Assembly (NCBI GenBank): GCA_017530275.1
Contig: JAFXMP010000185.1
Coordinates: 1-5,535 of the forward strand
DNA: 5,535 nt
Direction: 5' to 3'
Origin: Clostridia bacterium
GTDB taxonomy: Bacteria > Bacillota_A > Clostridia > Christensenellales > Aristaeellaceae
This document shows, one piece after another, positions 1 through 5,535 of this stretch (the first letter of the stretch is position 1; every line of letters begins with the position of its first letter). Made by a program: the position numbers and the translations under genes. The notes under the pieces were generated by a model. It saw nothing but the letters and a program-made list of their open reading frames with translations, searched no databases and was not told the origin of the DNA.

Positions 1-17
1 AAATCAGAGGGTTTTTT
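1..17 (+). terminator. Possible 3' half of an upstream intrinsic terminator
   Basis: The window opens with AAATCAGAGGG followed by a run of six T. This looks like the descending arm and U-tract of a rho-independent terminator whose ascending arm (expected CCCTCTGATTT-like) lies left of the window. Only one arm is visible, so this is inference. If right, an upstream plus-strand gene ends just outside the window and the promoter at 20-48 starts a new transcript. Confidence 0.3.
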
Positions 18-19
18 GT

Positions 20-48
20 TTGCGCTGCTCCCATGTTTCAGGTATAAT
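20..48 (+). promoter_or_regulatory. Sigma-A-type promoter of the fused ABC transporter gene
   Basis: A perfect TATAAT -10 box lies at 43-48. Exactly 17 bp upstream is TTGCGC (20-25), a weak -35 that keeps only the TTG of TTGACA. Transcription would start near 54-56, giving a leader of about 65 nt before the ATG at 121. No extended -10 TG is present. No T-box, riboswitch or clear operator palindrome was recognised in the short leader. Confidence 0.62.
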
Positions 49-105
49 AGAAAAGACGTGCAGGAACAGCCTTGCTTTCACTATACGGAAGGATTTCAAT
101 ACAGA

Positions 106-112
106 AAAGGTG
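106..112 (+). promoter_or_regulatory. Ribosome binding site for the ABC transporter gene
   Basis: AAAGGTG ends 8 nt before the ATG at 121 and matches part of the AAGGAGGTG consensus. It fixes the start at 121. The same reading frame is open further upstream, to a TTG at 16, but that codon overlaps the promoter and would precede the predicted transcript start. Confidence 0.6.
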
Positions 113-120
113 CTATTGCC

Positions 121-2865
121 ATGAAAAAGAAAGTCTCTATGCTGGAATGGCTGCTGGTTGCTGTGATCGCGGCGGTTCTTCTCATGACGCAGCTGATCGG
201 CACCACGACGGTCAGCGATGAAGGGGATCGCGTGGATGAGAACGGCTATCCGGTAACGGATAAAACGTTCGAGGATTTCAGCGCGCCGGGGACGAAATTT
301 GGCGTTCTGACGGGGACGGACTGGTCTTTCGATCTCATGGCCAGGTATCCTCAAGGGGAAGTGCTGGCCTTTGATTCCTTTGCGGATATTTACAACGCGC
401 TGGACACGGGCATGGTGGATGCGGCGGTGGGCTTTTTGACGGCTCGGGAGGAATTGAAAACAACCCATCCGGATATCGCCTTTATCGAGGAGCCCTTCAA
501 AACCATGAGCTACGGCTTCGGCACCCAGCGGACGCCGGAGGGCGAAGCGCTGTGCGCGGAATTCAACGCTTACATCAAAATGATCCAGGAAAACGGGGAC
601 TATGACCGCCTCAAGGTAAAATGGGAGAACCTGGACCGGGAAGGGGACGTGATGGGCGAATACCGTTTTTCCGGTGAAAAGGGCGAGCTGCGGGTCGTTA
701 CCGCAGCCCTGTGGGACCCCATGACCTTTTATGTGGGCAGCACGGTGACCGGCGAATTCGTGGAATTGGTCAACGGCTTCTGCCAATATGCCGGATATAC
801 GCCCAAGATCGAGGTGGCTTTGTTCGCCGCTGAAATCACGGGCCTGGCCAGCGGGGTGTATGACCTGATGGCCGACGTGCTGACCATCTCAGAGGAACGG
901 CAGGAAAACGTCTGCGTGACCGACGAGCTGCTTTCCGATTCGGACTATCTGGCTGTAAAAGTGGAACGCGCCCAGAAAGAAGTGCCGAAGGCTGAACTGT
1001 TCTTTTCAATCATCGGAAAAAGCATCGAGCGGAATTTTATTCAGGAGGGCCGGTGGCGGATGCTGCTGTCGGGACTGGGCGTAACGCTTTCCCTGTCCGC
1101 CATCGCGGCGGTCTGCGGCACCGTGCTGGGCGGGTTCATCTGCTTCCTCAGAACGCGGAAAAACAGCCTGTGCGCCGCTTTCGGCAGCCTGTATATCCGC
1201 GTTTTCCGGGGCGTTCCGCTGCTGGTTTCGCTGCTGGTGCTGTGCTACATCGTTTTTAAGGGCAGCGGCTTATCGGCCTTCTGGGTTTCGGCCGTCGCGT
1301 TCACGCTGGATTTTTCCGCCTACTGCGCGGAAATCTTCCGCAGCGGCATCGAGGCGGTGCCTCAGGGGCAGTTCAGGGCGGCCAGGGCGCTGGGCTTCCG
1401 TCCCGTCCACGCCTTCCGCAAGGTGGTGTGGCCCCAGGCGCTGATCTATATCATTCCCGTGTACAGCGGGCAGGTCATCACCATGGTCAAAATGACCTCC
1501 ATCGCCGGGTATATTTCGGTGGAGGATCTGACCAAGGCTTCCGACATCATCCGCAGCAGGACCTACGAGGCGTTCTTCCCCCTGTTTTTGACGGCGATCA
1601 TTTATTTCCTTTTGTCCGCAGTCATCGTCCGGCTGCTTCGCCTGGTGGAGAAACGCATCGATCCCGAAAGCAGGATCGTTCCCAAAGAAGTGCGGGAAAT
1701 CGCCGCGTCTTACGTTCCTTCGGGCGCGGTAACGGAAAACAAAGCGCTCCAAAAGGGAGAGCAGGGCGGCGTCCTGCTGGAAATCAGCGGCCTAAAGAAA
1801 AGCTTTGGCGACGTGACGCCCCTTCGGGACGTGAACTGCCGGATCCGGGAAGGGGACGTGATTTCCATCATCGGCCCTTCGGGAACAGGAAAGAGCACCT
1901 TTTTGTACCTGCTGAACCAGCTGGAAAAGCCGGACGGCGGCAGCATCCGCTTTGAGGGAAAGGACTGCCTGGCGAAAGGGTACGATGTGAACGTCCTGCG
2001 GGAGAAAATCGGCATGGTGTTCCAGTCCTTCAACCTGTTCGGCCACCTGACCATCCTGGAAAACCTGATGCTGGCCCAGACGGAGCTGCTGCACAGAAGC
2101 AGCCGGGAAGCCGCCCGGCGGGGCATGGAGTTGCTTCATATGGTTGGGCTGGAAGACAAGGCCCTGAGCCTGCCCGCCCAGCTTTCCGGGGGCCAGCAGC
2201 AGCGAGTGGCCATCGTCCGCGCCGTGGCCATGGAGCCGCGGGTGATCCTGTTTGACGAGCCCACATCGGCGCTGGACCCCACCATGGTGGGCGAGGTGCT
2301 GGCCGTCATCCGCAATTTGGCCCGGGAAGGGCGCACCATGCTGATCGTGACCCATGAAATGAATTTTGCCCAGGAAGTGTCCAGCAGAGTGTTCTTTATG
2401 AACGAAGGTGTGATTTACGAGGAAGGAAGCCCCCAGGACATCTTCGAGCATCCGCGGAAAGCCAGGACCCGTCAGTTCATCCAGCGGCTGAAGGTATTTG
2501 AAACGCAGCTGTCTTCGGACGGCTCCGATTATTTGGAACTGATTCATCAGGTGGGACAGTTTGCCTATCGCCATATGATCGGCCGCAGGCTGCTGTACCG
2601 CATTCAGCTCCTGCTGGAGGAACTGTGCCTGAATACGCTCGTTCCTGAGCTGGAAGCGGGCCGGACGCTGGATTTGTCTTTGGAATACAACGACGCCGGA
2701 AACGGCTCTGTGGATTTGACCGCGTGCTACGCTGGCGCGGAGAAAAATCCCCTGGACGCGGCGGACGCGCTTTCCATGGCGATGATCCGCGGCGCCTGCA
2801 AGGAAATCGCGTATCAATATGAAGACGGCAGGAACAGCGTTCACGCGCAAATCATCGGGGTATAA
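121..2865 (+). CDS. Single-chain polar amino-acid ABC importer (binding domain-permease-ATPase) with C-terminal GHKL-like domain
   Basis: The 914-residue product joins parts normally encoded by three or more genes. Residues 8-27 form a membrane anchor after a Lys-rich tip; there is no lipobox Cys. Residues 45-173 resemble lobe II of a family-3 solute-binding protein (GVLTGT at 61-66, VDAAV at 99-103). Residues 186-285 resemble lobe I (TISEER at 255-260, with the carboxylate-binding Arg position kept). Residues 312-510 are a HisM/GlnP-type permease with about five hydrophobic helices and an EAA-like loop (E404, G409, ARALG 421-425, PQA 438-440). Residues 552-790 are a full ATPase: Walker [10 protein letters not shown] 585-593, Q-loop Q635, LSGGQ 688-692, Walker B VILFDE 708-713, D-loop SALD 716-719, switch His745. 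All catalytic residues are present. About 110 further residues (802-912) resemble a GHKL/HATPase fold with E834-x3-N838. Topology is consistent: binding region outside, ATPase and tail inside. A homodimer would supply both permease and both ATPase halves. The exact amino-acid substrate cannot be read. Confidence 0.9.
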   Translation: MKKKVSMLEWLLVAVIAAVLLMTQLIGTTTVSDEGDRVDENGYPVTDKTFEDFSAPGTKFGVLTGTDWSFDLMARYPQGEVLAFDSFADIYNALDTGMVDAAVGFLTAREELKTTHPDIAFIEEPFKTMSYGFGTQRTPEGEALCAEFNAYIKMIQENGDYDRLKVKWENLDREGDVMGEYRFSGEKGELRVVTAALWDPMTFYVGSTVTGEFVELVNGFCQYAGYTPKIEVALFAAEITGLASGVYDLMADVLTISEERQENVCVTDELLSDSDYLAVKVERAQKEVPKAELFFSIIGKSIERNFIQEGRWRMLLSGLGVTLSLSAIAAVCGTVLGGFICFLRTRKNSLCAAFGSLYIRVFRGVPLLVSLLVLCYIVFKGSGLSAFWVSAVAFTLDFSAYCAEIFRSGIEAVPQGQFRAARALGFRPVHAFRKVVWPQALIYIIPVYSGQVITMVKMTSIAGYISVEDLTKASDIIRSRTYEAFFPLFLTAIIYFLLSAVIVRLLRLVEKRIDPESRIVPKEVREIAASYVPSGAVTENKALQKGEQGGVLLEISGLKKSFGDVTPLRDVNCRIREGDVISIIGPSGTGKSTFLYLLNQLEKPDGGSIRFEGKDCLAKGYDVNVLREKIGMVFQSFNLFGHLTILENLMLAQTELLHRSSREAARRGMELLHMVGLEDKALSLPAQLSGGQQQRVAIVRAVAMEPRVILFDEPTSALDPTMVGEVLAVIRNLAREGRTMLIVTHEMNFAQEVSSRVFFMNEGVIYEEGSPQDIFEHPRKARTRQFIQRLKVFETQLSSDGSDYLELIHQVGQFAYRHMIGRRLLYRIQLLLEELCLNTLVPELEAGRTLDLSLEYNDAGNGSVDLTACYAGAEKNPLDAADALSMAMIRGACKEIAYQYEDGRNSVHAQIIGV

Positions 2866-2989
2866 TTTTATAATAAATGACCATTCCCCAAGGGGTGCCA
2901 CGATGAATGAAAGCCATCAGTCAATGTAATATATGGTTGATTTTTGAAGGCTTTCACAGTAAATCGGATAAAAAGAGAAAAACCGGATT
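2866..2989. other. Convergent intergenic region without a clear terminator
   Basis: This 124-bp AT-rich gap separates the 3' ends of the plus-strand transporter gene and the minus-strand lipoprotein gene. It contains CCCCAAGGGG (2886-2895), whose 2-nt loop is too small for a stable hairpin, and the inverted repeat listed separately. Near the lipoprotein stop, AAATCGG (2961-2967) could pair imperfectly with CCGGATTT (2983-2990). No stem followed by a T-run was found on either strand, so how the two transcripts end is unclear. Confidence 0.6.
2909..2955. repeat. 7-bp inverted repeat in the convergent gap
   Basis: GAAAGCC (2909-2915) is exactly complementary to GGCTTTC (2949-2955), with 33 nt between. 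Inside the arms, ATCA (2916-2919) and TGAT (2938-2941) could extend the stem around an AT-rich loop. No T-run follows either arm, so it is not a standard intrinsic terminator. It may be an RNA stem at the 3' ends of one or both transcripts, or chance. Confidence 0.35.
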
Positions 2990-3661
2990 TTATACCATTT
3001 CCGCATAGGTCAGTTCATTGCCTGAATGGGTATCATAATATTCTGGAAACACGACACCGTTTAGAATCCAGACATCCGAAAGATCGGGCTCACCATCTGC
3101 ACCCGTCCGGCATACCAGATAATCCCCCTCACCATGCGGCGCGTTGGGCAGATTCGTATGCAGTATATCTCCCCAGGCGGTTTCCACCAAAACGGAAATG
3201 TTCAGTGGAACATACATGGCGTAATACGCATCAGGCTCCGGTCGGGTGATCACTTCGATCCACACATCTTTTTCCGCAAAATCGGCTTTACTGAGTGCGC
3301 TGCCATCCGGCTTTGTGTAGGTGGTGATGACCTTCGACAGCTTTGTAGCCCACATTTCATCAAAGCAGCCTTTCAGAATCACGGTAACGCCGTCATTCGT
3401 CACGGTATAGTCGGCCGCTTCCAGTTCGTTGTGGAAAGAAGTCTCTTTGGATACCATCATGGCCTGAACGGCGTACCGCTGTTTCCCTGTCAGGAACCAA
3501 GCCTCGCCGCCTCGCTCCAGGTATTCGTCAAGGGTCATCGTGATCTGATCCGCGGCTTCCGTCGCGACACACGGCTCCGTTGTTTCCGCTGAGGCGCAGG
3601 CTGAGAGAAATACAGAGAGCAGAATGAGAAGGACGAGAATGAATGATATTCTCTTTTTCAT
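2990..3661 (-). CDS. Small lipoprotein of unknown function
   Basis: The 223-residue product starts at ATG (complement of 3659-3661) behind a strong GGAGG site. It has a classic lipoprotein signal: MKKR, a hydrophobic core at residues 5-18, then lipobox LSAC with the modified Cys at 22. Cleavage leaves about 200 residues tethered outside the membrane. A short Ser/Thr/Glu-rich stretch follows the Cys, and then a mixed polar region with no motif I recognise. It has no further membrane segment, no repeats and no obvious catalytic signature. Tyr, Trp and acidic residues are frequent, as in small extracytoplasmic beta-rich domains, but that is only an impression. It is the last visible gene of the minus cluster, 80 bp after the hydrolase stop. 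A role in binding a ligand or supporting a surface enzyme is possible; no function is assigned. Confidence 0.85.
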   Translation of the reverse strand: MKKRISFILVLLILLSVFLSACASAETTEPCVATEAADQITMTLDEYLERGGEAWFLTGKQRYAVQAMMVSKETSFHNELEAADYTVTNDGVTVILKGCFDEMWATKLSKVITTYTKPDGSALSKADFAEKDVWIEVITRPEPDAYYAMYVPLNISVLVETAWGDILHTNLPNAPHGEGDYLVCRTGADGEPDLSDVWILNGVVFPEYYDTHSGNELTYAEMV

Positions 3662-3697
3662 GATCAGGCCTCCATTTTCATCATCAGATGATCAGGC
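3660..3697. repeat. Duplicated ATGATCAGGC motif around the lipoprotein start
   Basis: ATGATCAGGC occurs at 3660-3669 and again at 3688-3697, 28 bp apart, each followed by a pyrimidine-rich YTC. Each copy contains the palindrome TGATCA. The second copy overlaps the odd palindrome ATCATCAGATGAT (3680-3692). The first copy covers the lipoprotein start codon and abuts its ribosome site. It could be an operator or a translational control element, or a small local duplication. Confidence 0.35.
3669..3673 (-). promoter_or_regulatory. Ribosome binding site of the lipoprotein gene
   Basis: On the minus strand GGAGG lies 7 nt before the ATG, a near-ideal Shine-Dalgarno match and distance. It confirms the start that exposes the lipoprotein signal peptide. 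Confidence 0.8.
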
Positions 3698-3710
3698 TTC
3701 TCACCAACCG

Positions 3711-3727
3711 CACCGATAAAAACGGTG
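3711..3727 (-). repeat. Small hairpin between hydrolase and lipoprotein genes
   Basis: CACCG (3711-3715) and CGGTG (3723-3727) are perfect complements around a 7-nt A/T loop. In the minus-strand transcript this would be a 5-bp stem with a U-rich loop just after the hydrolase stop. No U-run follows the stem, so termination is unlikely. It might act as a processing or stability element in the 80-bp gap. Confidence 0.35.
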
Positions 3728-3741
3728 TCTCGCTCCAACGC

Positions 3742-4563
3742 TTATTGACGAAGAACCGCGCTGACTTCCGCCGCAAACTGATCCGGAAAATCACTGACAA
3801 GCATATGGGTGGCATTCGGGAATCTGACTGCCCTGTACTGCGTTCTCACATGCGCTTTGTACCAGTCCGCCAGCTTCGGGGAGAACAGGGAGCCGGGGTC
3901 GGCGTAGAAATAGGTGACCGGCACCGTGATCTGTTCCACGGCCGGCCGGTTATCCTGGAGCTTCATGGATCGCGCCAGGCTTTTCAGCACGCCTTCGTCA
4001 CAGTCGGCCAGCTTCTTTTTCAGCGGCCTCCGCAGCAGGAATCCGGGGATTTTTTTGAGCCTGGGAATCGCACCGATGGCGAATTCCTTATACAGCGAGT
4101 AGAAATCCTTTCCCGCGTCCCGCTCCATGTCTTCTTTCGTATATCTGCCCTGATACAATCCAAGCTTCCATTCCTCGTCATTCAGCTGCTTCGGCGTCAT
4201 ATCGCAGAGAATGATCTGTTTCAGAGCGTCGCAGCCGTAGAGCCGGACATAGTTGAGCGCCACGCCTGCGCCCATAGACCATCCCAGCAGGGTAATGTTG
4301 GAGAGGGACAGGCCCTGAATGATTTCCTGCAAATCGTCGGCCAGCGTTTCCATGGTGGGCGTTCCCTTGTTCGCTTCTTTGCTCCCGCCGTGGCCCCGAT
4401 GATCGTAGATAATGCATCGGGCTTGGTTTTGCAGCGCTTCCATCGGTTTTGCGTACACATCGCGAGAACTCGTCCAGCCGTGCAGCATGATGAGCGTATC
4501 CGGGCCGTGCCCCCTGTCCTCATAATACATCCTCTGACCGTCTCTGAGTGTGAAATAACTCAT
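3742..4563 (-). CDS. Alpha/beta hydrolase (probable esterase-type enzyme)
   Basis: The 273-residue product has the typical length and motif order of the alpha/beta-hydrolase fold. HGW (28-30) after strand 3 supplies the oxyanion-hole region. DHRGHGGS (54-61) is the family's D-x-RGHG-x-S motif. GWSMG (94-98) is the nucleophile elbow with Ser96. The catalytic His is most likely H253 in NATHML, near the C-terminus. Residues about 124-205 form a helical cap. The acid is less clear: the usual G-x-x-D site after strand 7 reads ADPGS (221-225), leaving D222, or D121 after strand 6, as candidates. With no signal peptide it is probably cytoplasmic. Such proteins hydrolyse esters, thioesters or lactones; the sequence does not reveal the substrate. 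It lies 33 bp after the nucleotidase stop and 80 bp before the lipoprotein, suggesting one operon. The start is supported by a strong GGAGG site. Confidence 0.9.
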   Translation of the reverse strand: MSYFTLRDGQRMYYEDRGHGPDTLIMLHGWTSSRDVYAKPMEALQNQARCIIYDHRGHGGSKEANKGTPTMETLADDLQEIIQGLSLSNITLLGWSMGAGVALNYVRLYGCDALKQIILCDMTPKQLNDEEWKLGLYQGRYTKEDMERDAGKDFYSLYKEFAIGAIPRLKKIPGFLLRRPLKKKLADCDEGVLKSLARSMKLQDNRPAVEQITVPVTYFYADPGSLFSPKLADWYKAHVRTQYRAVRFPNATHMLVSDFPDQFAAEVSAVLRQ

Positions 4564-4570
4564 GTTTTGT

Positions 4571-4575
4571 CCTCC
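4571..4575 (-). promoter_or_regulatory. Ribosome binding site of the alpha/beta hydrolase gene
   Basis: GGGGAGG on the minus strand ends 7 nt before the ATG (complement of 4561-4563). It lies in the 33-bp gap after the nucleotidase stop, so the hydrolase has its own efficient translation signal within the presumed shared transcript. Confidence 0.8.
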
Positions 4576-4596
4576 CCATATTGCATGGAAACCCGA

Positions 4597-5535
4597 TCAT
4601 GCGGCTTCTTCGTTTTCTGTTTCCAGTTCCACTTCGTAGATCACCGCGCCTGCCGGAATTTCTTCCATGGGCACGATACGATGATCAGGAACCGGCACAT
4701 CGGGAAGGATCACGGCTTCGCCGGTTTTCAGATATTCACCCATCGCCGCCGCGGCCTCTTCCATCGTAGAGATAACGGGCTCCAAATCTTCGGCTTCGTT
4801 CGGAGCGAAGCAATACGCAACCCGGTAGGTTTTTTCGAGTTCCAAAGGCTCCCCGTTCACCATGGGATCGATGATCGTGTAGACTTTATCGCCTTCCGCA
4901 GATAAAACATACTCCTTCAGATACCCATAGGATGCGCCGCTGATCTGAGAAAACGCGGGCGATTCAAAGGGAAGATCCATAAGGGAAGAAGCCATTCTGG
5001 AGAGCAGTTCCTCTCCCGTCATTTCCTTCACATACAGATCGCATCCGATCGCGAATACATCGTAAAGATTCAGCGTGTAAATCTTTCCCTTATCGATGCT
5101 GCACCGGATCATGACGCCGGGCGCAAACGCCACGTCCGCGTCCGCATAACTGCGCATGAAATCCGTAACCAGATCGCCCAGGTTGGTTTCATCGGTACGG
5201 ACAGAACGCTTGTCAGCCGATTCGCTGGCGCGATAAGCGTTCAGGAAGTACGGGCTTTCCAGATACATTTCGCCCGCGTCGCCCGCCAGACGCTCCCACG
5301 CGGCGTCCACCAGCGCTTGGACGGAAGCATCCGGCGTATAGCGCGCTTTCAGATACTCGTCCATCAAAAGCTCCACCTGCTTCGCCACGACTGCTCCGTC
5401 CTTGATGTAAAGCTTGATGACGCCTACGCAAGCGCCTTTGCAGGATGCCTGGTTCACCAGCGTTCCCGTTTCGGGACAGACCCAGCCGCTGCCGCCGTTG
5501 ATGATGGAATGGCTGTGGCCGTCGATATAAGCGTC
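4597..5535 (-). CDS. Metallophosphatase/5'-nucleotidase family protein, N-terminus outside the window
   Basis: The frame is open to the right edge, so only the last 312 residues are seen; family members usually run about 500-600. The visible part begins with the end of the calcineurin-like metal-binding domain, DGHSH (residues 5-9), matching the metal-ligating GHxH motif. The 5'-nucleotidase C-terminal domain follows at about 110-260, with R113 and TDETNLGDLVTDF at 114-126, ADVAF at 133-137, IR at 143-144, MTGEEL near 172-177 and the SG of SQISG at 199-200. UshA-type enzymes hydrolyse nucleotides or nucleotide sugars outside the cell. Substrate-site motifs deviate here: the usual NGGG-I-R reads APGVMIR (138-144), and the usual P-F-x-N segment reads AIGCD (162-166), so substrate may differ. 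The tail is acidic and ends ENEEAA, with no LPxTG or membrane helix. An internal GTG (complement of 5455-5457) is not the start because the domain continues upstream of it. It is the most upstream visible gene of the minus cluster. Confidence 0.85.
   Translation of the reverse strand, partial: DAYIDGHSHSIINGGSGWVCPETGTLVNQASCKGACVGVIKLYIKDGAVVAKQVELLMDEYLKARYTPDASVQALVDAAWERLAGDAGEMYLESPYFLNAYRASESADKRSVRTDETNLGDLVTDFMRSYADADVAFAPGVMIRCSIDKGKIYTLNLYDVFAIGCDLYVKEMTGEELLSRMASSLMDLPFESPAFSQISGASYGYLKEYVLSAEGDKVYTIIDPMVNGEPLELEKTYRVAYCFAPNEAEDLEPVISTMEEAAAAMGEYLKTGEAVILPDVPVPDHRIVPMEEIPAGAVIYEVELETENEEAA

Noticed and set aside
16..120. N-terminal extension of the transporter frame from a TTG codon at 16
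   Set aside because: It overlaps the -35/-10 promoter and lies before the predicted transcript start; the ATG at 121 has a ribosome site and begins a sensible membrane anchor.
4..786. 260-codon minus-strand open frame opposite the binding region
   Set aside because: It is a shadow of the transporter gene, rich in His, Arg and Phe, with no family signature.
2861..2866. TATAAT hexamer at the end of the transporter gene
   Set aside because: It overlaps the stop codon, has no suitable -35 partner, and is followed by no plus-strand gene.
1792..2901. 369-codon minus-strand open frame opposite the ATPase
   Set aside because: It is antisense to a domain with every ABC motif intact; its translation is His/Gln/Arg-rich, low in recognisable motifs, and typical of a GC-rich shadow frame.
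2944..3249. 101-codon plus-strand open frame in the convergent gap
   Set aside because: Most of it is antisense to the lipoprotein gene, it has no ribosome site, and the lipoprotein signal on the other strand is much stronger evidence.
3668..3685. Tiny minus-strand leader frame (ATG ATG AAA ATG GAG GCC TGA) just before the lipoprotein
   Set aside because: Six codons with no good ribosome site of its own; its stop merely falls in the spacer of the lipoprotein's ribosome site, so coupling is speculation.
3688..4905. 405-codon plus-strand open frame across the hydrolase and nucleotidase
   Set aside because: It runs antisense to two genes with clear family motifs and ribosome sites; its product has no recognisable domain.

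Overview
The window holds one long plus-strand gene (121-2865), convergent with a three-gene minus-strand cluster (2990 to the right edge). Base composition (moderately GC-rich), strong GGAGG-type ribosome sites with 7-nt spacing on two minus genes, a lipobox lipoprotein and a tethered solute-binding domain point to a Gram-positive bacterium, most likely a gut-type Clostridia member. That placement is inference from style; no marker gene is present.

Left part (1-2865): a possible fragment of an upstream terminator is followed by a sigma-A-like promoter and a 914-residue protein. This protein carries an entire polar amino-acid ABC importer on one chain: N-terminal membrane anchor, solute-binding region, HisM-type permease with about five membrane helices, and a complete GlnQ-type ATPase. 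About 110 more residues follow the ATPase and resemble a degenerate GHKL/HATPase (RsbW-like) fold. The solute-binding lobes appear in reversed order relative to HisJ-type proteins, and a ligand-contact Asp is apparently replaced by Phe. A homodimer could form a complete importer.

Middle (2866-2989): a 124-bp convergent gap with a 7-bp inverted repeat and no convincing intrinsic terminator.

Right part (2990-5535, minus strand, read from right to left): the C-terminal portion of a metallophosphatase/5'-nucleotidase, cut by the window edge; then, after 33 bp, an alpha/beta hydrolase; then, after 80 bp, a small lipoprotein of unknown function. Order, strand and spacing suggest one transcript. 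The nucleotidase and the lipoprotein are probably extracytoplasmic, the hydrolase cytoplasmic. A shared scavenging role with the transporter is possible, but nothing in the sequence links the two transcription units. No RNA genes, mobile elements or CRISPR arrays were seen.
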